DNA from: Streptomyces albireticuli | Lineage (GTDB): Bacteria > Actinomycetota > Actinomycetes > Streptomycetales > Streptomycetaceae | NCBI RefSeq assembly: GCF_002192455.1 | Contig: NZ_CP021744.1 | Coordinates: 4,556,001 to 4,620,000, forward strand | Length of the DNA stretch: 64,000 nucleotides | Reading direction: 5' to 3' | Part shown: positions 30,905 through 39,560 of the stretch, in pieces | Position numbering within the stretch: the stretch's first letter is position 1 | Layout: each line of letters opens with the position of its first letter | Translations under genes and position numbers: made by a program | The notes under the pieces: generated by a model | The model's database searches: none | Seen by the model: the letters and a program-made list of their open reading frames with translations, nothing else | What the model was told of the DNA's origin: nothing

Positions 30905-33166
30905 TCAGAGCTTCGCCGCGACCTCGCGGGCCACCCGGACGATGTCCCCCGACGGCCGCGCCGGGTACGCCGGGTGGTGGCGCGTCCAGCGGTCCTCCAG
31001 CGCGAACCAGTCGATGGGCTTCGGCTTCCGGTGGGCCGCCAGGGCCGCGTCCAGCTCCGTGAAGTACGTCTGCCAGCGCAGCCGGTAGAGCCCGCCGACC
31101 AGCCCGGACCACTCGCGGTTGGCGTAGTCGTGGAGCTTGCCGCCGTTCGCCGAGGCGCGCCCGCCCCAGGTGGTGAGCAGGGACACCGCGTCGTACTCCA
31201 GCCGGTCGCGCTCGGCCTCGGAGGAGCCGTGGGAGCGGGCGTCGGCGATCCAGCGGCCCAGCAGGTGGTCCGCGTCGGTGGCGACGGTCTTCTCCAGGAG
31301 GTCGATCCAGCCCAGCCACTGGCGCGTCAGCTCGCGGAAGCGGGCCCGGTTCCCCGCGTCGTAGGCGGCCTTGACGCGGGGCAGCAGCAGCCGGGCGCGG
31401 TTGGAGACGCACTGCCGGGTGACGTCGAGGAGGTCGTAGCGGTACGCGCTGCTGCGGCGCAGGGCCGGGGCCACCGCGAGCAGTTCGGGCAGGGCGCGGT
31501 CGAACTGCTTCGCGTCGTAGCGCAGGGCGCGCGGCGACCAGGCGGCGGCGTGGCTGACGGCCAGGTCCGGGCGGGCGCCGAACAGGCCGTCGGCGGGCTC
31601 GCTCCAGCGGTCGGCGCGGCTGGTGCCGTAGGCCGTGCGGCGCAGGACGTCCCAGGCGCGGACGGCGTGGGCGTCCGCGCCGCCGTAGCGGTAGCGCGGC
31701 CACCGCTCGAACCACTCCTTCAGCGCCACCGGCCCGTCCGTCCACGGCAGGTCGCTGAAGAGGGCCAGGGCCGCCGGGTTGTTGTCGGCGGCCTCCGGCA
31801 TGAGGGCGATGCCGTCCATGGCGCTGCCGTCCCGGGTGCGCCAGCGGTCGTAGAGGGCGGCCCAGTCGGGGGTGTTGGCGCCCATCGCGGTGTGGCCGCC
31901 GAAGTTCCAGATCGAGCCGAAGGTGTAGGGCGTGCCGCCCCAGTCGGCCTCGCGGTCGGTGACGTTGGGGTAGTGGTCGGAGATGCCGTCGAGGATCAGC
32001 ATGCGGCTGTTGTCGACGGCGTCGACGATCTCGCGGCGCGGGTTCTCCTGCCAGCCGAGGATGGCCCAGGTGGCCTTCGGGTGCGCGGCGCGCAGCGCCT
32101 TCTCGACGGCCTTCGCCGCCTCGCCCACGGGGACGTCCCCGGGCTTGCCGCCCTCGTGCAGCAGGTCCATCTTGTACATCGACGTGGCGCCGAACAGCTC
32201 CTTCTGCACCCGGTAGAACGTCCGGGCCACGCGCCCGAAGTGCCGGGTGCGCGGGTCGAGCCAGTCGGGGCGGCGGAACCCGCCCCAGTTGCCCTGCGGG
32301 ACGGTGCGCGCGCCGGGGTTGCGGCGGGTGAAGCCGGGCGGCACCGTGCCGAAGTAGCCGGGGAACACCGGTGTCATGCCCAGCTCGCGCAGCCGCCGTA
32401 CGATCCGCTTCGCCAGGGCGGTGCGGCGCTCGAGGAGCGAGTCGGAGACCGGCCCGCCGAAGGAGGACATGTTCTGGAGCAGCCACCACGGCTGGTGGGC
32501 GGGGCCGGGCAGCCAGCGGCGCAGCTCGGCGTCGTCGTAGCCGTACTCCGCGAACGTCCGGTGGTAGACCGCGTCGGCGCCCGCGTAGACCAGCACTTCG
32601 TTGTAGCCGTGGAGGGCCAGTACATCGATTTCGCGCTCCCAGTAGTCCCACCCCTTGTACGGCCCGGTGTAGCCGTCGTTGGTGTCGTTGAGGGCGAAGC
32701 GGTGGGTGACGTTCGCGGCCTTGACGAGCGGGGTACGGACGCCGGGGAGACGGTCGGGGAGGGCGGTCTGCGCACCGTTCCAGGAGAAGTGGGCGTGGGC
32801 CGTATGTCTGAGGTACCAGTGGAAGCCGGTGAGCTGCACGGCCGGCGTCGTGCCTTCCACCACGAGGGCGCCCGGCCCGCCCGTCACCCGGAAGGCGTCC
32901 GCGCCGCCCGCGCGCGGCACGGTGCGGAAGGTGACCTGGCGGTGGTGGCGGGGCAGCAGCCGGGCGAGGGCGGCAGCGGCGGCCGCCGAAGAGGGCCTGA
33001 CCTCGGCCTGCGCGGCCTCCGTGACGCGGTCGGCGTCGGCGGCGTCCCCGGCGGCCGCCGCTCCGGCCTCGTCGTCGGCCGCGGCTCCGGCGGGGGACAG
33101 GCCCACGGCCCCGAGCGCGGTGGATCCGGCGAGCGCGCCGAGGAGCGTACGACGGGCGATGTGCAT
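30905..33166 (-). CDS. Alpha-N-acetylglucosaminidase (GH89)
   Basis: 753 residues from ATG 33166 with GGAGGT 6 nt upstream. A twin-arginine-type signal (HIARRTLLGALAG) indicates export. The NAGLU layout is complete: small N-terminal domain, (beta/alpha) barrel with GFHWYLRH, HGYNEVLVYAGADAVYHRTF, GYFGTVPPGF and PQGNWGGF, then ALMPEAADNNP, which aligns with the catalytic-Glu segment of human NAGLU, and an all-helical C-terminal domain. It hydrolyses terminal alpha-N-acetylglucosamine from glycans such as heparan sulfate or mucin; in soil, perhaps bacterial polymers. No glycan transporter lies nearby. Confidence 0.93.
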   Translation of the reverse strand: MHIARRTLLGALAGSTALGAVGLSPAGAAADDEAGAAAAGDAADADRVTEAAQAEVRPSSAAAAAALARLLPRHHRQVTFRTVPRAGGADAFRVTGGPGALVVEGTTPAVQLTGFHWYLRHTAHAHFSWNGAQTALPDRLPGVRTPLVKAANVTHRFALNDTNDGYTGPYKGWDYWEREIDVLALHGYNEVLVYAGADAVYHRTFAEYGYDDAELRRWLPGPAHQPWWLLQNMSSFGGPVSDSLLERRTALAKRIVRRLRELGMTPVFPGYFGTVPPGFTRRNPGARTVPQGNWGGFRRPDWLDPRTRHFGRVARTFYRVQKELFGATSMYKMDLLHEGGKPGDVPVGEAAKAVEKALRAAHPKATWAILGWQENPRREIVDAVDNSRMLILDGISDHYPNVTDREADWGGTPYTFGSIWNFGGHTAMGANTPDWAALYDRWRTRDGSAMDGIALMPEAADNNPAALALFSDLPWTDGPVALKEWFERWPRYRYGGADAHAVRAWDVLRRTAYGTSRADRWSEPADGLFGARPDLAVSHAAAWSPRALRYDAKQFDRALPELLAVAPALRRSSAYRYDLLDVTRQCVSNRARLLLPRVKAAYDAGNRARFRELTRQWLGWIDLLEKTVATDADHLLGRWIADARSHGSSEAERDRLEYDAVSLLTTWGGRASANGGKLHDYANREWSGLVGGLYRLRWQTYFTELDAALAAHRKPKPIDWFALEDRWTRHHPAYPARPSGDIVRVAREVAAKL

Positions 33167-33563
33167 GAGTGACCTCCACCGTGGCACTGGGGCGACCGGA
33201 CTGGACCACTGGAGCGCGGTGATCCTACGAGCTGACGACCGCCGAGGGGCAAGGGCGCGGGCGGCAATCCAGCCACGCCGGTTACATTTGGCACGAATGG
33301 CCCCATCGGGTGGGTCGGAACTGCTAGGCGTGCGGACGTTCGGCTACGGACCGGGCGGCGGGTCCGGTTCCGGTCCTGGTGACCGGCCTGGTGACAGGTC
33401 CGGTGGCGGGTCCGGCGTCCGGGTCGGCCGGGCGCCGGTGGTCGGCGGAGCATCGGCGTCCGGGCCCTGGCGGCCCGACCCCGGCCCGACTCCCCGTTCG
33501 ACTCGCTCGCTCTTCAGTTCGAAACGTCCGTCCCGTCCGTCCCCTCAGAGAAAGCCCGACCCC

Positions 33564-34043
33564 GTGCGTTCCCCGCGAACCCTCGCCCTGCCCCTCGGCG
33601 CCGCGGCCCTCGCCGCCGCCCTGGCGGCCGTGCTGCTGTGCGGGTGCGCCGAACCCGGCGGGCTGGAGATCAGTGGCCCCGCGCACAGCCCTCAGGCGGC
33701 CGCCGGCGATCCCGTCCTCGTCTCCGAGGGCCCGGGGAAGCCCCCGCTCCGCCGCCCGGCGGCCCTCTCTGTCTCGGAGACCGTCCGGCTGGCCGGCCTG
33801 CGCTGGCGGACCTGGGGCGGGCCCACCGCCGTGGCCGTCGGCCGGGTGGAGGGCGCCTGGTGCGGCCCCGGGTGTCAGGACGGGCCGCGCCGGGCGAAGG
33901 TCACGCTCAGCGGGCTCGTACGACAGGATCGTTCCGCCTACTACAGCCGCGTGACGGTCGACCCCGACGGAGCGCCCGCTGGCCGCTCCGCCCAGCCCCC
34001 CGCCGGCCTGCGCGGCCTCCGGCTCCACGTCCCCCAGCGTTAG
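33564..34043 (+). CDS. Putative lipoprotein upstream of a histidine kinase
   Basis: 159 residues from GTG 33564. A lipoprotein signal runs to the lipobox L-C-G-C (Cys at about 30), so the mature protein is lipid-anchored outside the membrane. The exposed part (about 130 residues) has a C-G-P-G-C pair and no recognised domain. It lies 20 nt before the kinase gene, suggesting a sensory accessory role, as lipoproteins such as CseA have for other Streptomyces kinases; homology to CseA is not established. Confidence 0.7.
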   Translation: MRSPRTLALPLGAAALAAALAAVLLCGCAEPGGLEISGPAHSPQAAAGDPVLVSEGPGKPPLRRPAALSVSETVRLAGLRWRTWGGPTAVAVGRVEGAWCGPGCQDGPRRAKVTLSGLVRQDRSAYYSRVTVDPDGAPAGRSAQPPAGLRGLRLHVPQR

Positions 34044-34063
34044 CCGTCGAGGAGCCGCCAGCC

Positions 34064-35329
34064 ATGGGACTGCGTACGAAGATCGGTGTGGCCATCACCG
34101 CCACGGCCGCCCTGGTCGCCGTCATCATGGGCCTCGTCGTGCACCACCGCACCGCCATGAACCAGCTGGAGACGGCCCGCGAGGCCATCGACACCCGGCT
34201 GGGCACGGCCGTCGAGGACCACGCGGCGGGCGTCGACCGGCCCCGGACGCTGATCAACCCCGAACGGATACCCGGGCCCCTGCGGGCCGCGATCGACAAG
34301 GGCAAGCGCGCCACGTACCTGGAGCGCGGCGGCCCCGAGCCGACGCTCTGGGCGGGCAGCCGGCTGGGCCACGACATCATCGTCGTCAAGCACCCCTACA
34401 CCCGGCAGACGGAGAACCTCCGCAACCTCGACGAGGTCCTGTGGTGGGCGGGCGGCCTCGGCACGGCCTTCGCGTGCGTCGTGGGGGTGGGCCTCGCGAC
34501 CGTGGCGGGCCGCCGTCTGAACGCCTCCGCGCGCACGGCCGAGCGGATAGCCCAGGGCGACCTCAGCGCCCGGCTGAGACCGCGCGGCGGCAAGGACGAG
34601 ATCGCGCGGCTGACGGTCGCCGTCAACACCATGGCCGACGCGCTGGCCGCCCGGCTGACGGCCGAGCGCGAGGTGACCGCGAACATCGCGCACGAGCTGC
34701 GCACCCCGGTGGCCGGCCTGGTCGCGGCGGCGGCGCTGCTGCCGCCCGGCCGGCCCGCCGAGATGGTCCAGGAGCGGGCGCGGCGGGTGAGCGGCCTGAT
34801 GGAGGACGTCCTGGAGGTCGCCCGGCTGGACGGCTCGGCGGAGCGCGCCGACACGGACGTACGGGCGCTGGGCGAGCTGACGCGGCGGGCGGTGCGGGGC
34901 ACGGCGGTGCCGGTGGAGGCGGGCGGGGCCGAGGTCGCGGTCAAGATCGTCGCGGACGCCCTGGTCGAGACCGACGGGCGGCGCGTGGAGCGGATCCTGG
35001 CCAACCTGGTGACCAACGCGTTCCGGCACGGCCGGGCGCCGGTCGTCGTCGAGGTGGACGGCGGTGCGGTCCGGGTGCGGGACAGCGGGCCCGGCTTTCC
35101 GCCGGAGCTGCTCACGCGGGGTCCGCAGCGGTTCCGTACGGGATCCGGGTCGGGCCTGGGCCTGGGGCTGACGATCGCGGCGGGCCAGGCCAGGGTGCTG
35201 GGGGCGCGGCTGACGTTCGCGAACCCGGAGGGCGGGGGAGCGGAGGCGACGCTGGACCTCACGGAGGCGGTGCGGGGGCCGGACGGTGCCGGGGGCGCGG
35301 CTGAGGGGCCCGCGGACGCCGGGGCGTGA
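34064..35329 (+). CDS. Sensor histidine kinase without a linked response regulator
   Basis: 421 residues from ATG 34064 (GAGGAG, 9 nt). TM1 about 7-27, an outer sensor loop of about 95 residues, TM2 about 127-147, HAMP (about 147-200, ending ARLTVAVNTMADAL). HisKA has His210 in NIAHELRTP. The HATPase boxes are LANLVTNAFRHG (N), VRDSGPGFP (G1) and GSGSGLGLGL (G2). All catalytic elements are present. No response-regulator gene is found within 10 kb on either side, so this is an orphan kinase paired operonically with the upstream lipoprotein. Confidence 0.93.
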   Translation: MGLRTKIGVAITATAALVAVIMGLVVHHRTAMNQLETAREAIDTRLGTAVEDHAAGVDRPRTLINPERIPGPLRAAIDKGKRATYLERGGPEPTLWAGSRLGHDIIVVKHPYTRQTENLRNLDEVLWWAGGLGTAFACVVGVGLATVAGRRLNASARTAERIAQGDLSARLRPRGGKDEIARLTVAVNTMADALAARLTAEREVTANIAHELRTPVAGLVAAAALLPPGRPAEMVQERARRVSGLMEDVLEVARLDGSAERADTDVRALGELTRRAVRGTAVPVEAGGAEVAVKIVADALVETDGRRVERILANLVTNAFRHGRAPVVVEVDGGAVRVRDSGPGFPPELLTRGPQRFRTGSGSGLGLGLTIAAGQARVLGARLTFANPEGGGAEATLDLTEAVRGPDGAGGAAEGPADAGA

Positions 35330-35397
35330 ACGCGGGAGCGAACATGGGGGTGAACGCGGGGGCCAACGTGGGGGTGAACGCGGGCGTGGACATGCGG
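35326..35397 (+). repeat. 24-bp tandem repeat, three copies
   Basis: Three imperfect copies of a 24-bp unit (35326-35349, 35350-35373, 35374-35397) begin at the kinase stop codon. They would encode an 8-residue motif (MNAGANMG-like) in a 68-codon frame whose GTG overlaps the kinase stop. Whether that frame is translated is unclear; it has no homology signal. Confidence 0.6.
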
Positions 35398-35559
35398 GCC
35401 GACGGGGTAGCCGCAAAAGTGGAACCGACAGTGGAACCGCCTGGAACCGACGGTTCCGGCGGAGTCCGGCGGAGACCGGACCCCGCCGGCGCGGACGTAG
35501 CAGGCAGGCACAGCCGGAGCAGCGGCAGCTGACGCGGCAGACGCATGGGAGCGGCCACG

Positions 35560-36054
35560 ATGGACGAACACGTCCTGTTCATGAACGTCGACGGCCCTGG
35601 GGCGGGGCGGCACGCCCTCGACGCCCTGCGGCAGGCGCACGAGGACGGTGACATCCGCCTGCGCGAGGCCACGGTGATCAGCCGGGACGCGGACGGCAAC
35701 CTGGAGTTCCCCGACTCCGAGGACCACACCGGCACGGCGCGCGGCTTCGCGGTGGGCGGCCTGGTCGGCGGGCTCGTCGGCATCCTCGGCGGCCCGCTCG
35801 GCATCATGATCGGCTTCGGCGCGGGCGGGCTGATCGGCGGCGCCCACGACGCGCGCGAGGCGACGGCGGCGAACGCGGCGGTGGAGATGCTGGCGGCGGA
35901 GGTGCCGCCGGGCAGCACGGTCCTGATCGCGGAGGTGGCGGAGGACCGGCCGGAGCTGGTGGACGACGCGCTGGAGCCGTACGGGGACGCGGTGGAGAGG
36001 TACCCGGCGGAGGGGGTGCGGCAGGCGGTGGAGGCGGCGATCGGGGAGAAGTGA
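35560..36054 (+). CDS. DUF1269-like membrane-associated protein
   Basis: 164 residues from ATG 35560 (GGGAG, 8-nt spacing; ATG 35545 lacks a ribosome site). The centre is a Gly-rich hydrophobic hairpin (GGLVGGLVGILGGPLGIMIGFGAGGLIGG, about 66-94) flanked by soluble parts containing TVISRDADGNLEFPDSED and VPPGSTVLIAEVAED. This matches the DUF1269 pattern of small proteins with a glycine-zipper-like insert. Function unknown; some relatives are stress-linked. Confidence 0.75.
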   Translation: MDEHVLFMNVDGPGAGRHALDALRQAHEDGDIRLREATVISRDADGNLEFPDSEDHTGTARGFAVGGLVGGLVGILGGPLGIMIGFGAGGLIGGAHDAREATAANAAVEMLAAEVPPGSTVLIAEVAEDRPELVDDALEPYGDAVERYPAEGVRQAVEAAIGEK

Positions 36055-36113
36055 GCCGGGGCCGCTCGTCGGGCCGTCACGCCTCGTCGGCCCGTCGGAC
36101 CTCGTCGGATCGC

Positions 36114-36144
36114 CCTTCCTCGTCGGACCGTCAGACGAGGAAGG
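36114..36144. terminator. Hairpin at the end of the GNAT gene
   Basis: 11-bp perfect arms (36114-36124 and 36134-36144) around the GNAT stop codon. The upstream stretch 36063-36130 also repeats CTCGTCGG four times. Probably a terminator for the two convergent genes. Confidence 0.5.
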
Positions 36145-36613
36145 ACTTGGCGAAGCACCGGCTGCTGTCGTGGAACCGGTACATGCCGAACTTCGGCTCG
36201 GCGGGCTCGTAACCGGAGGAGAGGTACAGGGCGATGGCCTCGGGCTGCATGACGCCGGTCTCCAGCACCATCCGGGTGCGCCCGGCCAGGCGCGCGTCGT
36301 CCTCCAGGGCCGCGAGGATCTTCCGGGCGAGCCCGCGCCCGCGCGCGCCCCGGACGACGTACATCCGCTTCAGCTCGGCGTCCCCGTCGGCGTAGCCCTC
36401 CTCGCCCGCCTCCTGGGACCGCCAGCCGCCGGTGGCGACGGGGGTGCCGTCCTCGTCGTAGGCGATGAGATATAGGCCACGCGGCGGGTCGAACTGCGCG
36501 GGGTCCATGGGGGAGAGGTCGCCGTCGCCGTAGCGCTCCACGTACTCCTGCTGCACCTGGTCAGTGAGCTTCACGGCGTCGGGGTGATCGTAAGCGGCAG
36601 TCACGATACGCAT
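36131..36613 (-). CDS. GNAT family N-acetyltransferase
   Basis: 160 residues from ATG 36613. The acetyl-CoA loop is LKRMYVVRGARGRGLARKIL, with an R-G-x-G-L-A pyrophosphate site. Later motifs are RMVLETGVMQPEAIALYLSSGYEP, the common C-terminal GNAT strand/helix. A loop PPRGLYLIAYDEDGTPVATGGWR precedes. Acceptor unknown; it is close to small amine or amino-acid acetylases. It is divergent from the exonuclease gene with 67 nt between starts. Confidence 0.88.
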   Translation of the reverse strand: MRIVTAAYDHPDAVKLTDQVQQEYVERYGDGDLSPMDPAQFDPPRGLYLIAYDEDGTPVATGGWRSQEAGEEGYADGDAELKRMYVVRGARGRGLARKILAALEDDARLAGRTRMVLETGVMQPEAIALYLSSGYEPAEPKFGMYRFHDSSRCFAKSFLV

Positions 36614-36680
36614 CGGAAAATCGTACGGGTGGACGGGTGGTCCGCGGCAGTGCTGTCTCGGAAGTCGGTATCGTGCCGGA

Positions 36681-37478
36681 ATGCTCACCGTGACCTCTGT
36701 GAATGTGAACGGGCTGCGCGCCGCCGCCAAGAAGGGCTTCGTGGACTGGCTGGCGCAGACCGAGGCCGATGTCGTCTGCCTCCAGGAGGTGCGCGCCGAG
36801 GCCCACCAGCTCCCCGACGAGGTCCGGGAGCCGGCTGGCTGGCACACGGTGCACGCCCCGGCGGCGGCCAAGGGCCGCGCGGGCGTCTCCCTCTACTCGC
36901 GCCGGGAGCCGGAGGCGGTGCGGGTCGGCTTCGGCTCGGCCGAGTTCGACGGCAGCGGCCGCTACGCGGAGATCGACCTGCCCGGCGTCACGGTCGCGAG
37001 CCTCTACCTGCCGTCGGGCGAGGTGGGCACGGAGCGCCAGGACGAGAAGGAACGCTTCATGGCGGAGTTCCTGCCGTACCTGGTCGCGCTCCGCGCGCGG
37101 GCGGCGGCGGACGGCCGCGAGGTGATCGTCTGCGGTGACTGGAACATCGCCCACACCGAGGCCGACCTCAAGAACTGGAAGGCCAACCGCAAGAGCGCCG
37201 GCTTCCTCCCCGAGGAGCGCGCCTGGCTGACCCGCGTCTTCGACGAGGCGGCGTACGTGGACGTCGTCCGCGCCCTCCACCCCGGCGTCGAGGGCCCGTA
37301 CTCCTGGTGGTCCTACCGCGGGCGCGCCTTCGACAACGACTCGGGCTGGCGGATCGACTATCAGGTCGCGACGCCGGGGATCGGGGAGCGCGCGGTGAAG
37401 GCGTACGTGGAGCGGGCGGCCAGCCATGACCAGCGGTGGTCGGACCACGCGCCCGTGACCGCCGTCTACGACCTGTAG
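36681..37478 (+). CDS. xth: Exodeoxyribonuclease III (AP endonuclease)
   Basis: 265 residues, full length. Catalytic motifs: SVNVNGLRAA (Asn), VVCLQEVRAE (metal Glu), GRYAEIDLPGVTVASLYLPSG, GDWNIAHTEADLKNW, GWRIDYQVATPG and the terminal SDHAPV (Asp-His). It cleaves DNA at abasic sites and removes 3' blocks during base-excision repair. A degenerate copy of its C-terminal region lies 290 nt downstream (37680-37880). Confidence 0.96.
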   Translation: MLTVTSVNVNGLRAAAKKGFVDWLAQTEADVVCLQEVRAEAHQLPDEVREPAGWHTVHAPAAAKGRAGVSLYSRREPEAVRVGFGSAEFDGSGRYAEIDLPGVTVASLYLPSGEVGTERQDEKERFMAEFLPYLVALRARAAADGREVIVCGDWNIAHTEADLKNWKANRKSAGFLPEERAWLTRVFDEAAYVDVVRALHPGVEGPYSWWSYRGRAFDNDSGWRIDYQVATPGIGERAVKAYVERAASHDQRWSDHAPVTAVYDL

Positions 37479-38021
37479 ACCGGCGAGCGGGCGGCGGGGC
37501 ACGGTCCGGGCGCGTGCCCTGTACGCCCTCGCGCGCGGCGCCCACGTCACCGGCCTCGAACACCGCGCCGCCTACGAGTGCACCGATGCCGCCGAAGCCA
37601 AGGCGCTTCTGGAGGAAGCGTCCAACATCCGGCACATGGCGGCCCGCGCGGAACCCGGCCGGTGACCGGTGGGTTCATGGGCCCGCCCTGGTACGGACTG
37701 GACCTTCAGCCCGTACCAGGACCGGCGATCGTCGGCGCTTGCCGTGCCTCCCAGCCGATGGGGCGGCCCATCGACTACCTCGTCGCCACCCCGGGCCGCG
37801 CGGCCCGCACCCTGAAGGCCGTGGTGGAACGCGCGGCCTTGCGGGCGAGCAGTCACCGTCACCCGATCCCCGCACGGCTGCGTCCGCGCACGGGAAGGCG
37901 CCGCAACAAGATCCTTAGTCCGACACGCGCATAGTCGCGTCCTGGCATGGACGCCCACGCATAGGCCCTCGTAACGTCATCGGCAGTCGGTCCAACAGGG
38001 CCAGCAGCCAAGGGGGTTCGC
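37479..38021. other. Degenerate region between xth and the accessory cassette
   Basis: 543 nt without an intact gene. 37514-37665 holds an open coding-like tail (RALYALARGAHVTGLEHRAA...RHMAARAEPGR, stop at 37665) with no start. It is followed by an exonuclease III remnant (37680-37880) and then the cassette's upstream region, with two CGCATAG motifs exactly 30 bp apart (37928 and 37958). Confidence 0.6.
37680..37880 (+). pseudogene. Remnant of a second exonuclease III gene
   Basis: One frame reads GRPIDYLVATPGRAARTLKAVVERA, clearly related to the GWRIDYQVATPG...VKAYVERA segment of xth at 37340-37420. The preceding residues and the SDHAPV end are missing. It is therefore a decayed partial duplicate or a relic of a divergent paralogue. 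No ribosome site or plausible start is seen. Confidence 0.6.
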
Positions 38022-38231
38022 ATGCCCGGACACGCGGCGCTCACCCGTCTCACGGGTAACGGCAATGGTGAGTGCGGGGAAAAGGACTGCCCGAACGTGT
38101 ACCGCACGACGACAGGATCGTTCGTAGTTCAGGGCAACGTGTCCGACGCCTTCACTCCGCCTCACGGTGAGGGGCTCGTGGAGGTTCCCGAGAGCGTTCT
38201 CAAGGAGGCATTCCGTGCTCTTGGCTGGTGA
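38022..38231 (+). CDS. Small conserved protein of the second XRE/DUF6879 cassette
   Basis: 69 residues from ATG 38022. It contains C-G-E-K-D-C-P-N-V-Y and TGSFVVQGNVSD, matching the small protein at 3713-3916 (C-P-T-L-Y, TGDIVVQGDLLTD), so the cassettes are related. Three Cys (two as C-x4-C) may bind a metal. Its end overlaps the DUF6879 start by 17 nt. Function unknown. Confidence 0.75.
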   Translation: MPGHAALTRLTGNGNGECGEKDCPNVYRTTTGSFVVQGNVSDAFTPPHGEGLVEVPESVLKEAFRALGW

Positions 38232-38727
38232 AGAGTGGAACAGGTGCTTCGACTCCATGCGGTCGGAGGCGTGGCGTCTGGAGACGCTGCCGGTCTACAC
38301 CATGCCTCAAGAAGCCGAAAAGATGGACCGCTTCCTGGCCGGCGAGAAATCCCCCGACGACTACTGGTCGAGCTGGATGGGCGAGGTCCGGGAGTGGCGC
38401 AAGGAGGGTAAGAGGGCAGGCCGGGTGCACATCGTGACCCGCCCCCTCTCCGAATACCTGCGATTCGAGTTCGAGTATTACTACCGGCACCACGTCAAGG
38501 CCGGTGAGGACATCCGCATCCTCGATGTCACGGAACGGGAGAACCCGCTGCCGGGGGTCCGGGACTTCTGGATGTTCGACCGGTCCAAGGTGGTCCTCAT
38601 GAATTACCGACCGGATGGCACACAGATCAGCCGCGAACTGCACGACGGAGACGTCAGTCGGTTCGTCGAATACCAGCGGATCGCAGTGTCCGAGTCGATT
38701 CCGTTCCTGGAGTACACGGGAGGGTGA
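38215..38727 (+). CDS. DUF6879 family protein
   Basis: 170 residues from GTG 38215, with AAGGAGG 7 nt upstream inside the small gene. Motifs shared with the protein at 3175: EAWRLETLPVY, FLAGEKSPDDYW, GKRAGRVHIVTRPLSEYLRF, AGEDIR, DFWMFDRSKVVLMNY. No catalytic residues recognised. The stop overlaps the XRE start (GTGA). It is probably a partner of that regulator. Confidence 0.85.
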   Translation: MLLAGEEWNRCFDSMRSEAWRLETLPVYTMPQEAEKMDRFLAGEKSPDDYWSSWMGEVREWRKEGKRAGRVHIVTRPLSEYLRFEFEYYYRHHVKAGEDIRILDVTERENPLPGVRDFWMFDRSKVVLMNYRPDGTQISRELHDGDVSRFVEYQRIAVSESIPFLEYTGG

Positions 38728-39560
38728 CGCTCCACCCCGAGCGGATGGGCCAGTCCAAGCAGGATCTGGCGGCCATGCTCAAGGACGTACGCAAGCGAGC
38801 CGGACTCTCCGGGGACCGGCTCGCCAAGCGCTGCAACATGTCTCAATCCAAGATCAGCAGAATCGAGAACGGGAAGGTCCTCGCCAGCATCATCGATGTC
38901 GAACGCATCCTGAGGGCGACCGATGCCCCACAGGAGCTGATCGATGAGGCGACGGCTCTCGCGAGGACCGCCCACACCGAATGGCAGGATCTGCGGTCGC
39001 TCCGCCGCCGAGGGCTCCACCAGAAGCAGCAGGAGCTGGCCGGCCTGGAATCCTCATCGTCCGAGTTCAGATACTTTCTGCTGTCGATGATCACTGGACT
39101 CCTCTCCACGCCGGAGTACATCAAAGCCAGCCTTTCCCACCTGCAAGGCGACCAGAGCAGGCTGATCGCGAAGAAGCTGGACCGTCAGGAGATCCTGTAC
39201 GACACGACCAAGAAGTTCACGTTCATCCTGTCGGAATTGGCCGTCAAATGGCCTCTCGTCCCCGCCCCGGCGATGGCCATGCAGTTGGACCGGCTGGTCT
39301 CGGTGTCGAGACTTCCCCACGTGAAACTGGGAGTCGTCCCGGCCAGGGGGCACATTTCGGTGGCCCCGATGGACACCTTCACGATCTATGACACGACCCT
39401 GACCACAGTGGAGACGACTGCCGGGATTCGCGTCCTGCGGGACTCACGGGATGTGGCCGCACACCTGGAACTTTTTTCTGCCATGGAAAGACATGCTCTG
39501 TTCGGGGACGATGCCCGAACCTTCTTGAGAGAGTGCGCGGACGCCGCTCGTGATCTTTAA
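38724..39560 (+). CDS. XRE-family regulator with DUF5753
   Basis: 278 residues from GTG 38724. Helix-turn-helix about 12-65 (LAKRCNMSQSKISRIENGK), then a DUF5753-like domain with YFLLSMITGLLSTPEYIKASL, KKLDRQEILYDTTKKFTFILSE and DTFTIYDTT. Codons ending in A/T are more frequent than in neighbours, which suggests horizontal transfer. It is the paralogue of the regulator at 2336-3178. The DUF397 gene 95 nt downstream is its likely small partner. Confidence 0.9.
   Translation: MTLHPERMGQSKQDLAAMLKDVRKRAGLSGDRLAKRCNMSQSKISRIENGKVLASIIDVERILRATDAPQELIDEATALARTAHTEWQDLRSLRRRGLHQKQQELAGLESSSSEFRYFLLSMITGLLSTPEYIKASLSHLQGDQSRLIAKKLDRQEILYDTTKKFTFILSELAVKWPLVPAPAMAMQLDRLVSVSRLPHVKLGVVPARGHISVAPMDTFTIYDTTLTTVETTAGIRVLRDSRDVAAHLELFSAMERHALFGDDARTFLRECADAARDL

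Noticed and set aside
30605..33172. An 855-codon plus-strand frame opposite the GH89 gene
   Set aside because: Composition is that of an antisense frame (Val/Gly/Arg/Ala with no motif), while the minus strand shows a complete GH89 protein with signal and ribosome site.
36063..36130. CTCGTCGG repeats considered as a small CRISPR-like array
   Set aside because: Units are only about 18 nt, imperfect, without spacers or cas genes; they are simple local repeats near a hairpin.
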